Positions 7,513-19,241 of a stretch of DNA of 48,417 nucleotides are shown here, piece by piece. The notes beneath the pieces are model-generated. The model was given only the letters and a program-made list of their open reading frames with translations, was not told where the DNA came from and ran no database searches. Numbering within the stretch: position 1 is the stretch's first letter; every line of letters begins with the position of its first letter. Made by a program: the position numbers and the translations under genes. This DNA is from an uncultured Rubritalea sp. (GTDB lineage Bacteria; Verrucomicrobiota; Verrucomicrobiia; Verrucomicrobiales; Akkermansiaceae), in NCBI GenBank assembly GCA_937981665.1, contig CALJOJ010000026.1, positions 1 through 48,417 on the forward strand, written 5' to 3'.

Positions 7513-7655
7513 TTCACCAGATGCCATGCCGATGCACACCATATCAGGACAGCAACCACGTTTGCGTCTTCGAGGATAAATTGACATACGCGATGGCTGG
7601 CTTCTCTTCCAGCTCCTAAAAAATATTCTTCGTCTAGAAATTGGTGGGCTATTTC
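7479..7655 (-). pseudogene. Degenerate transposase N-terminal fragment (DUF4338-like)
   Basis: A 58-codon open stretch on the minus strand, with stops at both ends and no start codon at its beginning, reads HQFLDEEYFLGAGREASHRV, then CQFILEDANVVAVLIWCASA and WHLV. The pattern (LG-x-GREA-x-R-x-CQ, then VAVL-x-WCASAWHL) resembles the DUF4338 region at the front of some IS4-group transposases. The resemblance ends at WHLV, just where the 29-bp duplication begins, where RD-x-W-IGW would be expected. This is pattern recognition only. Confidence 0.45.
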
Positions 7656-7813
7656 TCAGTCTGAAGAACTCTCAAAACAGCGTATGGTGAGTTTTCTAAC
7701 TGGATCTTGTTTAGATTTCACTCATTTATGCCAACATTTTAGTGCGTTTTTGTTTAGCGATTTTTTATCACTGGTGGAATAAGTATCTAGAGTGCATCAA
7801 GCCAATCGCCCTG

Positions 7814-7831
7814 GGCAGCCTTAAGATTCTT
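7814..7831 (+). repeat. 18-bp direct repeat, right copy
   Basis: Identical to 3781-3798 and in the same orientation, 4033 bp away. On the minus strand it lies in a short open stretch reading FEKLSDKNLKAAQGDWLDAL before TAG. The remainder of the 7387-7940 gap shows no complete gene. Confidence 0.6.
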
Positions 7832-7863
7832 ATCACTAAGCTTTTCAAATATCTATAAACAAA

Positions 7864-7896
7864 AAACGTAACAGCCGTACAAGAGCTGTTACGTTT
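7864..7896 (-). terminator. Terminator downstream of katG
   Basis: Perfect 12-bp stem AAACGTAACAGC / GCTGTTACGTTT with a 9-nt loop. On the minus strand it is followed by TTT and lies 45 bp past the katG stop. The plus-strand side also ends TTTAAAAA, so it may work in both directions. Confidence 0.75.
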
Positions 7897-7940
7897 AAAA
7901 AGCATGAGCTATGAGGATACCTATGAACCTCCTCTAACTT

Positions 7941-10145
7941 CTAGAAAAGATCCGCATTCATCACCTTAGTCCATGATGCAATGAAAGCTTTGATGAACTT
8001 CTCCTTACCATCATCAGAAGCATAAACCTCAGAAATAGCACGAAGTTGTGAATTAGATCCAAATACTAAATCCACTGATGTCGCATACCAGCGAACTTCG
8101 CCAGTGGCAGTGCTACCTTCGTAGAAATGCTCACATCTCTCAGAGACACGCCACTCAGTTTCCATGCTAGTAAGGTTCTTAAAGAAGTCATTCGTGAGAT
8201 GCTCAGGCTTATCAGTAAGCAGACCTAATACAGGCATACCGACTGTCGTATTTAGCACACGCATTCCTCCCACAAGCGCGGTCATCTCAGGAGCTGTTAG
8301 ATCCAGAAGTTGTGCTTTGTCGAGAAGGTTCTCTGGAGCTGGTCGATCAAGATCTGTTCCAAGATAGTTTCTGAAACCATCATTTTTTGGCTCCAAGAAG
8401 GCAAAGGACTCTACATCTGTAAGCTCCTGCGTAGTGTCTGCACGGCCAGCAGTGAATGGCACCTCCACCTCTTCACCTGCATTCTTAGCAGCGAGCTCAA
8501 TAGCGTATGAACCAGCGAGCACAATCAAGTCCGCCATAGAGACCAGTCTGCCCCCTTTAGCATTAAATTCCTGCTGGATAGACTCTAGTTTGGTAAGAGT
8601 AACAGCGAGTGCAGCTGGCTCATTCACTGCCCAGTCTTTCTGTGGAGCCAGTCTGATACGAGCACCATTGCCGCCACCACGCTTATCAGAGCTTCTAAAT
8701 GTTGAGGCTGACGCCCATGCAGTCTTCACCATTTCAGAAATAGTGAGATCTGATGCCGCAAGCATTTCCTTAAGAGCTACTACACAATCTCCACCTATAA
8801 CAGGGCCACCAACTTCAGGAATAGGATCTTGCCAGAGCTGAGCTGCGGCTACTTCTTCACCGAGTCCACACGCTACTGGTCCCAAGTCACGGTGCGTGAG
8901 CTTGTGCCATGCCTTCTGGAAGGCTACCGCAAATTCTGGTAGGTTCTCGTGAAAACGCTTTGAGATCTTAAGGTACTCAGGGTCTATAATAAGAGCCAAA
9001 TCTGTAGTGAACATCACTGGCGCATGTCTAACATTAGGATCATGTGCATCAGGCACAGTTCCATTACCAGCATCACCTTTTGGCTTCCACTGATGCGCTC
9101 CCGCCGGACTCTTAGTGAGTTCCCATTCATAACCTAATAAGTTATTAAAGTAGCCATTATTCCACTCTGTAGGTGTAGTATTCCAAGCTCCTTCTAGTCC
9201 ACTAGTGATCGTGTCCGCACCCTTTCCTGACTTGTATGAATTCTTCCAGCCAAAGCCCATCTCTTCTAATGGTGCTCCTTCTGGCTCAGCTCCGTGGTAT
9301 TTATCAGGATCTGCTGCTCCATGTCCTTTTCCAAATGTATGACCACCAGCGATAAGCGCTACAGTCTCCTCATCATTCATCCCCATAAGACCGAAAGTCT
9401 CACGAATGTGTGCTGCTGAAGCCATAGGCTCTGGCACACCATTCACACCTTCTGGATTCACATAGATCAGCCCCATGTGAGCTGCAGCTAATGGCGAGTT
9501 TAGATTCCCCTCATCATCATAGCGGTTCACCCCCATCCACTCAGACTCGTCACCCCAGAATACATCTGTTTGAGCTTCCCAGACATCTTCTCTGCCGCCG
9601 GAAAATCCAAATGTCTCAAGCCCCATTGACTCGATCGCTACATTACCTGCAAGGATCATCAAGTCAGCCCAGGAAATTTTCTGCCCATACTTTTGTTTAA
9701 TAGGCCATAGTAAGCGTCTCGCCTTATCTAGATTCCCATTATCCGGCCAGCTATTCAGCGGGGCGAATCTCTGTGAACCATCCGTAGCTCCACCTCTACC
9801 ATCAGTAGCACGGTAAGTACCAGCACTGTGCCAAGCCATACGAATAAAAAACGGACCATAGTGACCGTAGTCCGCTGGCCACCAGTCTTGCGAGTCAGTC
9901 ATCAAAGCTGTTAGGTCTGACTTCAGCTCCTTAAGGTCCAGTGAAAGGAAGGCTTCTTTATAATCGAACTCTTCACAAAGTGGATTCGACTTCTCAGAAT
10001 TCTGATGCAAGATTCCGAGATTAAGTTGGTTTGGCCACCAGTCCTTGTTAGAAAGCGCACCATTAGCGGTGTGCCTGCTCTCAGGCTCTGAAGCGGACAT
10101 AAATGGACACTTGCTAATGTCTCCTGTGCTGTTAGTTGTATTCAT
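7941..10145 (-). CDS. katG: Catalase-peroxidase KatG
   Basis: 734-residue bifunctional heme enzyme that removes hydrogen peroxide. The distal heme site is R102-M-A-W105-H106 ([11 protein letters not shown]). GLIYVNPEG (about 226) supplies the Tyr and [10 protein letters not shown] (about 252) the Met of the Met-Tyr-Trp adduct, together with W105. The proximal His lies in [11 protein letters not shown] (about 267). The duplicated C-terminal peroxidase-like half is complete to MNADLF, the usual end. It follows a Fur-family gene on the same strand with a 152-bp gap, like furA-katG of actinobacteria, which suggests peroxide-responsive control. No Shine-Dalgarno is seen before the ATG. Confidence 0.96.
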   Translation of the reverse strand: MNTTNSTGDISKCPFMSASEPESRHTANGALSNKDWWPNQLNLGILHQNSEKSNPLCEEFDYKEAFLSLDLKELKSDLTALMTDSQDWWPADYGHYGPFFIRMAWHSAGTYRATDGRGGATDGSQRFAPLNSWPDNGNLDKARRLLWPIKQKYGQKISWADLMILAGNVAIESMGLETFGFSGGREDVWEAQTDVFWGDESEWMGVNRYDDEGNLNSPLAAAHMGLIYVNPEGVNGVPEPMASAAHIRETFGLMGMNDEETVALIAGGHTFGKGHGAADPDKYHGAEPEGAPLEEMGFGWKNSYKSGKGADTITSGLEGAWNTTPTEWNNGYFNNLLGYEWELTKSPAGAHQWKPKGDAGNGTVPDAHDPNVRHAPVMFTTDLALIIDPEYLKISKRFHENLPEFAVAFQKAWHKLTHRDLGPVACGLGEEVAAAQLWQDPIPEVGGPVIGGDCVVALKEMLAASDLTISEMVKTAWASASTFRSSDKRGGGNGARIRLAPQKDWAVNEPAALAVTLTKLESIQQEFNAKGGRLVSMADLIVLAGSYAIELAAKNAGEEVEVPFTAGRADTTQELTDVESFAFLEPKNDGFRNYLGTDLDRPAPENLLDKAQLLDLTAPEMTALVGGMRVLNTTVGMPVLGLLTDKPEHLTNDFFKNLTSMETEWRVSERCEHFYEGSTATGEVRWYATSVDLVFGSNSQLRAISEVYASDDGKEKFIKAFIASWTKVMNADLF

Positions 10146-10170
10146 AATTGGTTATTTAAGTAGTGCTTGT

Positions 10171-10197
10171 ATTGTTAGTATTGTTAGTATTGTTAGT
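10171..10197. repeat. Three tandem copies of ATTGTTAGT before katG
   Basis: Three exact 9-bp units end about 26 bp upstream of the katG ATG. They could be a slippage-prone tract changing promoter spacing, or protein-binding sites. The tract is not in any gene. Confidence 0.8.
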
Positions 10198-10297
10198 CAC
10201 CGCCAGTGCGATGTTGATGATGTTCAGCTCATTAAGATAGCTGAGTAATGGAAGTAGATGAGGTAAGATCACAGCTTGTTAGATTATAAATTTATGC

Positions 10298-10705
10298 CTA
10301 TTGGCAGTCTGGGCAGTACCCCCAATAGACCACTTCTGCTTCATCTATTTTGAAGCCATGCTCATTGATCGCTCGCAAACATGGTGCCTTGCCAATAGCA
10401 CAGTCGACATCATGCGTCTTCAAGCATGACCTGCAGATTAAATGATGATGATTATCCCCCACCCTGTCTTCATAAAGTGCGGGAAATCCAGACGGCTGGA
10501 TACGGCGGACAAGTTGCTTTTCTGTTAGAAGGTGAATCACATCATACACAGCCTGCTTAGAAATACTGCCCATGCTCTTCACCACGTTTTTCAAAATATC
10601 ATCAGCCGTAGAATGGGGATTCTTAGCGATGCTCTTCATCACCTCTAAGCGCTGAGCCGTGACAGACACTTTTACATCTCTAAGTCGCTGTTGGTGTGAA
10701 ATCAT
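10298..10705 (-). CDS. Fur-family transcriptional regulator, PerR/FurA-like
   Basis: 135 residues: N-terminal winged helix (about 10-80, VTAQRLEVMKSIAKNPHSTA, then ISKQAVYDVIHLL) and a C-terminal dimerisation domain with HHHLICRSCLKTHDVDC and a terminal YCPDC, giving the two CxxC pairs of a structural zinc site. The metal-sensing HHH cluster is present. Its position directly before katG argues for a peroxide sensor (PerR/FurA/CatR type) over an iron-uptake regulator. An AT-rich palindrome overlaps its start codon, consistent with autoregulation. Confidence 0.85.
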   Translation of the reverse strand: MISHQQRLRDVKVSVTAQRLEVMKSIAKNPHSTADDILKNVVKSMGSISKQAVYDVIHLLTEKQLVRRIQPSGFPALYEDRVGDNHHHLICRSCLKTHDVDCAIGKAPCLRAINEHGFKIDEAEVVYWGYCPDCQ

Positions 10706-10723
10706 GTAATTACATTGTTACAT
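10704..10723. promoter_or_regulatory. Palindromic candidate Fur/PerR box over the fur start codon
   Basis: ATGTAATTACAT is a perfect 12-bp palindrome at 10704-10715 that includes the start codon of fur (minus). An extended form, ATGTAA-N8-TTACAT on the minus strand, runs to 10723. TTGACT on the minus strand (10735-10740) lies 29 nt before the ATG and could be the -35. A regulator bound here would block both transcription and the start region. Confidence 0.5.
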
Positions 10724-10848
10724 TTTTTGGACTCAGTCAATATTTTTAATAAGTATAATTTAAACACGTCTTTAGACCATAAGATGTCTTGATCATCTGT
10801 CCATTTGAGCCATTATGATATTGTACTACATCTTAAATTCCAAACATC

Positions 10849-11505
10849 ATGTTAAGAAAAATCATCCTCACCATAATAGGCGCATACCTCGCATATAAAC
10901 TCATTCTAATTTATTCAGACCCTGGAGAGACCCCTCCTCAAGATGCAATGTCCCTTCAGTTCTCACGTCTATTTATCACCTTAGCTACAGGTATCTTCAT
11001 CGGGTTTATCGCTATTTTCTATGTCTTACCTGCTATTTCACAAAAGGCAGCGCAATCGATGTATGATGATAGCGGCGCAGAACCAGACAAGGACATCTTA
11101 CAAGATGCTCGCGCATTAATGGCACAAGGCGAGTTCGACCAGGCAGTAGTCGCCTACAGACTAGCTCTAGAAAAAGAACCATCTAACAGATTAGGATGGA
11201 CAGACCTAGGCAAACTCTATGGAGAAAAACTAGAGCAACCTCAAATCGCGGCTTCCGTTCTTCGTGAAGGATTTGACGCTCATGAATGGGAAGAAGAAGA
11301 TGGAGCGTTCCTCCTCTTCAGAGCAGCAGACTGGCACTTCGACCGCTGTGATGATCAAGAAGCTGGCGCTGCTATACTAGTAGAAGTCATGGAGATATAT
11401 CCAAAGACACGTCATAGCGCAAACGCCATGCAGACGCTCAGAAAACTAGGCTACGAAGTAGAGATCGAAGTAGTAGAAGAAGCATTAGTAGAAGAAGAGG
11501 TCTAA
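10849..11505 (+). CDS. Membrane-anchored TPR-like protein, function unknown
   Basis: 218 residues. Two hydrophobic segments (about 5-22 and 40-66) place the rest on one side of the membrane. About 85-200 contain helix pairs of tetratricopeptide type (ALMAQGEFDQAVVAYRLALE, then EPSNRLGWTDLGKLYGEKL). The C-terminus is very acidic (EVVEEALVEEEV). No homologue with a known role is recognised. It is divergent from fur with a 143-bp spacer and lies 54 bp before comEC on the same strand, so co-transcription with comEC is possible. Confidence 0.6.
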   Translation: MLRKIILTIIGAYLAYKLILIYSDPGETPPQDAMSLQFSRLFITLATGIFIGFIAIFYVLPAISQKAAQSMYDDSGAEPDKDILQDARALMAQGEFDQAVVAYRLALEKEPSNRLGWTDLGKLYGEKLEQPQIAASVLREGFDAHEWEEEDGAFLLFRAADWHFDRCDDQEAGAAILVEVMEIYPKTRHSANAMQTLRKLGYEVEIEVVEEALVEEEV

Positions 11506-11559
11506 ATAAACTACCGCACTAATAAAAAGCACTGGCCACGCTATCTCCCCCCCAACATC

Positions 11560-13842
11560 ATGGCCAACCTTCCCTCACCTTTGAAAAAATGGCTCCTTGA
11601 ACAGCCACTTCTCCTACCAGCCCTGAGTTTAGTAGCCGCTATTCTCAGCGTAGACAGTAGTGATAATAGCGCACTGATACCGACTCTGCTAGCAGGTCTA
11701 GCTTGCACTATTTTCATCACCATCGCCTCCTTCTGTCCACGGAAAATATTCATCTTGACCTGTATCACAGCCATCGTTGGCTCAACCTTACATTACTCTA
11801 CACTAACAGATCAGCAAGCCTCGATAGACCTTGTTTCAGATCTAGATAGTACTCCCGTCACCGTCTACGGAATCATAGATACATCACCACGCCACCTGTC
11901 AAGCGAGACTACTGAAGTCACCTTCAAGATCATCCACAGCCCTGAAAATGACATCCTCAAAGGTGAGACCATCATCGCTTACATTAACCAAAAATGCACG
12001 GTTCAACTAGGCCAGAAAATTTGGCTACGCGGCAGGCTATCACCTCCTCGTCCAGCCAGCAACCCTCAGATCTTTGACAAGCGTGCGTTCCTTCACAGGC
12101 AACACATCTCCCTCACCCTACAAGCTAATGACATAGCCACCACTAATGAGATCGCTTATTCTCACAAGCTCTCTGCATTTGCTGATACATCTCGACTATG
12201 GATTCGTAAAAAGCTCACATCAGGAATAGAAGACACAAATGCAGCCAAGATCATCCTCGCTATGTTCCTAGGTGAGAAGCCAGCTAATGATAGCAAGATC
12301 GTGACAGATTTTAAGAACAGCGGCACCATTCATGTCTTCGCCGTGAGCGGCCTGCACGTCATGATGATTGGCCTCATTTTCACTTTCATCCTCCGTATCT
12401 GCCGCACGCCATTATCGGTTTGGATCCCCAGTGTCATTTTCATTATGTTTTTCTACGCCATCGTGACAGGCATGCGACCACCTGCAATGCGTGCCAGCAT
12501 CATGGGAACCATCGTACTCACCGCTATGCTGCTGAAGCGTAAGCCCACACTACCAAGCTGTCTATGGCTCAGCGCTATCATCGCCTTACTTTGGGATACT
12601 CACTCATTATTTCTCCCCGGCTTTCAGCTTTCATACACCGTACTAACAGCCATTGCATTTACCGGTGCATGGTGGATGAAGCGCTACGAATGGATGCAAA
12701 CAATAGATCCATTCATGCCCGAGGTAATGCTCAACAAATATCAGAAATTCACCCTCTGGCTTCGTAAAAAATCCGCTGCATCACTCGCCGTATCCACCAG
12801 CGCTTGGTCAGGATCATCACTTCTCATCTGGCTATACTTTGGCATCATCACACCGCTCGCCATTATCGCCAGCCTGCCTCTCATGCTCATAGTCTTCGCA
12901 CTTCTAGGAACCTGCTGTCTCTCACTGATCACAGGAGCCATCTCTCCTTCACTTGGCGAAAAGGTAAACCAGCTTAATTCATACAACGCCTCTGCAGCAC
13001 ACTATATTTCCCACAGCTTCGCATCCATCCCCCATACTCGCTTCCAGAAGCAAGCATGGGCCAACGATGAAAAAGTCATTATCTACCAGCTCAATGACGG
13101 CGGAGGCAGCTACCTCTCACTCGGCGGAGGATTACTACTAGATGCAGGAGACCTCTCCACATTTAAAAGCCAAGTACTCCCAGGACTTAAGAAAAACGGA
13201 GTAAAACTAGACACACTCATAGCATCTCACTCTGACATCAACCACATCGCAGGCCTTACCGAAGCACTGAAAAATTTCCCTATCAAACAAGCCCTCATAC
13301 CCGCAGGGAAATCAAAAAGCCCAGCACACCGCGAGTTCATCAATACCGCTAATGAATTAGGCATCACAGTAATCCACGCCAGTAAAAATAACTACCCTAT
13401 CGCTGAAAATATAAGTATCGAGATCATCCACAGCCCACAAGAGACTTTACCTCTAGCCGATGATCGCTGTCTAACATTCATGCTTCACTGGCACAACAAG
13501 CGCATCCTATTTCTCAATGACAGCGGTCACTACTTCAGCCATTGGCTCCGCAAAAGACAACATGACCCTCTCCTAGAAAAGCTCACCCCAGATGTACTCG
13601 TCATCGGTAAGCACGCCAGAGACAACTCTATCCATCCAGAGATCATCAGCATGCTACGCCCTAAGACTCTCATCGCCACCCAAGCCTACTACCCAGCTGA
13701 GCAGTCTCGTACTAACAAATGGATTCATGAGGTGAAGAACCAAGGCATTTCACTCCTCCTCCTAAACGAATCTGGAGCAGTCACCATCACCCAAGATAAT
13801 GACCAGCTAGATTTCCAGACCATGCTAGAAACCTCTAACTAG
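11560..13842 (+). CDS. comEC: ComEC/Rec2 family DNA-uptake channel protein
   Basis: 760 residues in the classic three-part order: an N-terminal DUF4131/OB-like region with hydrophobic segments (1-200), the Competence domain (about 225-470) with VFAVSGLHVMMIGL and several membrane segments, and a C-terminal metallo-beta-lactamase-like domain (about 510-755). The lactamase motif reads SHSDINHIAGL, where the family has H-x-D-x-D-H, so metal binding may be altered. The product would translocate single-stranded DNA across the inner membrane during natural transformation. Its 3' end overlaps the convergent gene by 8 bp. No other competence genes are in the window. Confidence 0.85.
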   Translation: MANLPSPLKKWLLEQPLLLPALSLVAAILSVDSSDNSALIPTLLAGLACTIFITIASFCPRKIFILTCITAIVGSTLHYSTLTDQQASIDLVSDLDSTPVTVYGIIDTSPRHLSSETTEVTFKIIHSPENDILKGETIIAYINQKCTVQLGQKIWLRGRLSPPRPASNPQIFDKRAFLHRQHISLTLQANDIATTNEIAYSHKLSAFADTSRLWIRKKLTSGIEDTNAAKIILAMFLGEKPANDSKIVTDFKNSGTIHVFAVSGLHVMMIGLIFTFILRICRTPLSVWIPSVIFIMFFYAIVTGMRPPAMRASIMGTIVLTAMLLKRKPTLPSCLWLSAIIALLWDTHSLFLPGFQLSYTVLTAIAFTGAWWMKRYEWMQTIDPFMPEVMLNKYQKFTLWLRKKSAASLAVSTSAWSGSSLLIWLYFGIITPLAIIASLPLMLIVFALLGTCCLSLITGAISPSLGEKVNQLNSYNASAAHYISHSFASIPHTRFQKQAWANDEKVIIYQLNDGGGSYLSLGGGLLLDAGDLSTFKSQVLPGLKKNGVKLDTLIASHSDINHIAGLTEALKNFPIKQALIPAGKSKSPAHREFINTANELGITVIHASKNNYPIAENISIEIIHSPQETLPLADDRCLTFMLHWHNKRILFLNDSGHYFSHWLRKRQHDPLLEKLTPDVLVIGKHARDNSIHPEIISMLRPKTLIATQAYYPAEQSRTNKWIHEVKNQGISLLLLNESGAVTITQDNDQLDFQTMLETSN

Positions 13843-14278
13843 AAACCAACACACCGCCAGCTATGATGAGAACTGAACCAATGATGAGCTTCACCACGCT
13901 CACATCTTTCCACTCAGAAAATATAAATAGAGCACCCACCACAGTCACTAGAGTGTTCATATTATAAAGAGGTGCCAAAACAGAGAGCTTCGTATCGTAC
14001 TCAGTAATAGCTGTCGTCACTAAAAGCACACCTACTCCCCAGCATAAGCCCATAGCCACTGCAGGAATAATAGAAGCCATATTCGCAGACTGAGAGCTAT
14101 TCTTCACACAGAGAAATACTCCCACCAGCAGCACGCCAATCCCTACACTGATCACATACGCGCCAGTGCTAATTCCGTTCTGATTACTCAACTTCTGGCA
14201 GATACCAGAAATTCCAAATAATAACGCAGGGATAATTCCGCCTACTAGGATACCTAATTGTGTCTCAGACATAGCCAC
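13835..14278 (-). CDS. Small EamA/DMT-type membrane transporter
   Basis: 147 residues with five hydrophobic segments (about 8-28, 38-58, 70-92, 102-120, 126-146). The second half (LAPLYNMNTLVTVVGALFIF, then SEWKDVSVVKLIIGSVLIIAGG) matches the end of EamA-type drug/metabolite transporters. The length is that of a single EamA repeat, so it probably acts as a dimer, like small multidrug transporters. The substrate is not known. The 3' end overlaps comEC by 8 bp, tail to tail. Confidence 0.65.
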   Translation of the reverse strand: MAMSETQLGILVGGIIPALLFGISGICQKLSNQNGISTGAYVISVGIGVLLVGVFLCVKNSSQSANMASIIPAVAMGLCWGVGVLLVTTAITEYDTKLSVLAPLYNMNTLVTVVGALFIFSEWKDVSVVKLIIGSVLIIAGGVLVSS

Positions 14279-14331
14279 TTGCTAAACACACTAACTAACA
14301 AAAGCAACCCACATCACCAAGAACCCGATAA

Positions 14332-16737
<2,406 letters not shown>

Positions 16738-17039
16738 GCTCTAGATTATTTATAATAGAAAGCCTATAAATCGTTAACTGAAAAAGGCATAAACAGATCC
16801 TAAAATAATAGGATCCATGTTCATATTTCTATCAACCCAACTTCCCTCATCTCGTTAAATCGTTGATGTCCAGCAAATAAAAACTCAAAGACCGCAAGAA
16901 ATCCTATATTCCACAATTAATCCCCACACTTTATAGATGACACAAATAAGTTGCATTTAGCCTTTACAGGGTACACAAAAACCGCTAATTGATCGCGCAA
17001 CACAGATTCAGATCTGAAATTAAAAACACAATTAAAATT
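16738..17039. other. Intergenic region, about 300 bp, no gene
   Basis: AT-rich spacer between ligA and the PEP-CTERM gene. The only structure seen is a small hairpin GATCCTA-N6-TAGGATC at 16796-16815 without a T-run. A TAAAAT at 17033-17038 is too close to the ATG for a normal -10. The PEP-CTERM promoter could not be fixed. Confidence 0.5.
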
Positions 17040-17765
17040 ATGCAACTTATAAATATAAAGCAATTACTAATACCTCTAACATTAGCAGTATCAGCCCAAG
17101 CACAAAGCATCATCCCTACCGATTTTGGGGCTTACGACGGCAGTGCCGTAGACTCTTCCACAACACAAACTTATGGTGACTACACCTTAATAACTGCTGC
17201 CCAAACTAATAATAGACTTAGAAGATACCAGTTCACCACTGACATTGACGTACTCGATAACAACTCTACTGATACCTACAGATTCAGAATTGATGCGCGT
17301 CGCCACACAGGCGCTACATTCATCAATGGAACTTTTACAGCTCCTGTCTCCACATTTCTAAATAACGTAAATGACCACTTCTATACTGGTAGCATCCTAT
17401 CCAACACCTCGTACCAATTTGGTTACTCTTTAGATTCAATTGATTCTACAGGAGCAATTAGCGATGTAAACGATGTAAACATTATTGGTTCAGCAGTTAA
17501 CAACTTCACACTTTCTGATGGGGAGTATTATATCTCAAGCATAGGTTACACAGAAGGCTTCTTTAGTACTGGTGGTTTAATCGAAGTACCTGATTGGGAA
17601 TCCTCTGGAGGTCTAGTAATTTCAAATGTCGGAACTACTGATGGGACTATCTTATCATTAGGAGAATCTACAGTATCATTCCAGGCAGTACCAGAGCCAT
17701 CATCCATTGCCTTACTCGGCCTTGGTGGTTTCGCTCTTGTACTACGTCGCAAACGTACTGCCTAG
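17040..17765 (+). CDS. PEP-CTERM sorting domain secreted protein
   Basis: 241 residues from the ATG at 17040; the frame opens earlier at a TTG, but only this ATG gives a proper signal peptide (MQLINIKQLLIPLTLAVSAQ). The body is Asp/Asn/Thr/Ser-rich and of unknown fold. The C-terminus has VPEPSSIALLGLGGFALVLR followed by RKRTA: PEP motif, membrane segment and basic cluster that direct sorting by exosortase. Such proteins are exported and often tied to exopolysaccharide or sulfated polymer biology. The exosortase is not in this window. A strong terminator follows. Confidence 0.88.
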   Translation: MQLINIKQLLIPLTLAVSAQAQSIIPTDFGAYDGSAVDSSTTQTYGDYTLITAAQTNNRLRRYQFTTDIDVLDNNSTDTYRFRIDARRHTGATFINGTFTAPVSTFLNNVNDHFYTGSILSNTSYQFGYSLDSIDSTGAISDVNDVNIIGSAVNNFTLSDGEYYISSIGYTEGFFSTGGLIEVPDWESSGGLVISNVGTTDGTILSLGESTVSFQAVPEPSSIALLGLGGFALVLRRKRTA

Positions 17766-17789
17766 AGAACAAATTCATTCAGTAATTTT

Positions 17790-17819
17790 AAAGCCATCTA
17801 TTATAATAGGTGGCTTTTT
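17790..17819 (+). terminator. Terminator after the PEP-CTERM gene
   Basis: Stem AAAGCCA-CTATTA / TAATAG-TGGCTTT with one internal mismatch, followed by TTTTTC, 24 bp after the stop codon. Confidence 0.8.
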
Positions 17820-17848
17820 CATTTTAATGTTGCCCTCAGAAAAAACTC

Positions 17849-19207
17849 CTACTCACTCTTCCCCTTCTCGTCTCTATACCCTGTCACATAATACACCAGA
17901 CAGAGGATCACCGAGACAGTCAGCACCCACCAGAACAGTGGCCATGCACTATGTTCACTACTCGTATCGAACTCACCGGCAGTCAACTTATAAAGCTGCC
18001 CTACCGCAAGCGGACCAATGATATTCCCCATCGCGCCCATTAGCGAAAGCAATGCCTGCGCCTGAGCACGCATCGTATCCGGCACACGCCTATCGACGAA
18101 CATCTGCCCCGTGACAGAAAAAAACGTATAAATAGGACCATGTAACGCCACACCTAGCCACATCAGCGCCAGCATCTCGTGACCACCAGCTAGCGCAAAT
18201 AAGCTAAAACGAAATACCGCTAACACCATCGCTATCATCACCAGCACCCGCAGTCGTGCACGTAGCCCAAGATAACTCATCAGCAGCATCGCCACTATCT
18301 CAGTCATCTGCCCAAACGTCATCTGCGCACTAGGTCCTGGCAACCATCCCTGCACCATCAGCGCGAAACCGCCCTGATCCACCACAGCTAGTTCCATCAA
18401 TAGTTTAGGAGCATATAGATAAAAGGCGGCAAGCGGGATCGTGAACAACAGAGTAGTCACGAAGTACACTTTAAGCATTTTGTTCTCTAACAGAACCAAC
18501 GCTCCCAAGCCTAATCTATCCCTCACCGTCGGCTTCTTATCACTCACCGCCGGTGGCGTCTTAGGCATCATGCATGCAGCTAGTCCCACGAGTAACCGCA
18601 CCCCAGCGGCAAGCTTACCTGTAGATGCAGATGCATCCCACGCTAGCCAGCTCACAAGTAGCCCAGCCGCTATCCATCCGACCGTTGCCCATATTCTAAA
18701 CAAGGGGAAATCTCGCTCAGGATTACGCGCATGCACCAGTGCCACCTTAGTCACCAGTACCCACAGCGGACCAGATATCAGCGCATTACAGCTATGAAAA
18801 AATAAATACCACCACGGACTCCAACCCCACTCAAGACTAGAAAATGCTAACCATAAAAACACCGATCCACACACCGCCAGCACGCTCAACAATGTCTTGG
18901 TATCGTATTTTCTATCCGCCAATGTAGCAAAGATAAGACTAGAGAAAATGGCCATAATAGGAACCACCGCCATCGTATAGTCCAGCACCCACTGCGCATC
19001 ATGCGCACTTAAGACATTCACCGCCGCGGGCATCCACAAGCCACTCGCCATCGACATGAAAAAGAACACCACACCTATCCACACATTGCGCGGTTGGCGA
19101 GAACGTTCGGGAGTAGTGACAGCTGAGTTCAAAATGATAGCGAGTGATAACGGTGATACTAATACGACAAGAGCTTTACTCACTCTCACTATCACTTCAT
19201 CATCCAA
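17849..19207 (-). CDS. MFS transporter, nucleoside:H+ symporter (NupG/XapB)-like
   Basis: 452 residues with about twelve hydrophobic segments. The block LGVALHGPIYTFFSVTGQMF, then VDRRVPDTMRAQAQALL near residue 370 is typical of the nucleoside:H+ symporter branch of the major facilitator superfamily. The start is uncertain: the first ~25 residues (MDDEVIVRVSKALVVLVSPL) are an additional hydrophobic piece, and a TTG that gives MNSAVTTPERSRQPRNVWIG would place the first membrane helix normally. Nucleosides are the likely but unproven substrate. Its start is 34 bp from the divergent gene at 19242. Confidence 0.7.
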   Translation of the reverse strand: MDDEVIVRVSKALVVLVSPLSLAIILNSAVTTPERSRQPRNVWIGVVFFFMSMASGLWMPAAVNVLSAHDAQWVLDYTMAVVPIMAIFSSLIFATLADRKYDTKTLLSVLAVCGSVFLWLAFSSLEWGWSPWWYLFFHSCNALISGPLWVLVTKVALVHARNPERDFPLFRIWATVGWIAAGLLVSWLAWDASASTGKLAAGVRLLVGLAACMMPKTPPAVSDKKPTVRDRLGLGALVLLENKMLKVYFVTTLLFTIPLAAFYLYAPKLLMELAVVDQGGFALMVQGWLPGPSAQMTFGQMTEIVAMLLMSYLGLRARLRVLVMIAMVLAVFRFSLFALAGGHEMLALMWLGVALHGPIYTFFSVTGQMFVDRRVPDTMRAQAQALLSLMGAMGNIIGPLAVGQLYKLTAGEFDTSSEHSAWPLFWWVLTVSVILCLVYYVTGYRDEKGKSE

Positions 19208-19241
19208 ACCTAGATTTTTAACAAGCTAAATCTCAAACACG

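Noticed and set aside
7364..7579. 71-codon plus-strand frame before katG
   Set aside because: It overlaps the esterase start, the tandem duplication and the antisense transposase relic. The translation is not protein-like.
11560..13842. comEC as a pseudogene because of its altered lactamase motif
   Set aside because: The frame is full length with all membrane and competence segments; degenerate lactamase motifs occur in functional ComEC proteins.
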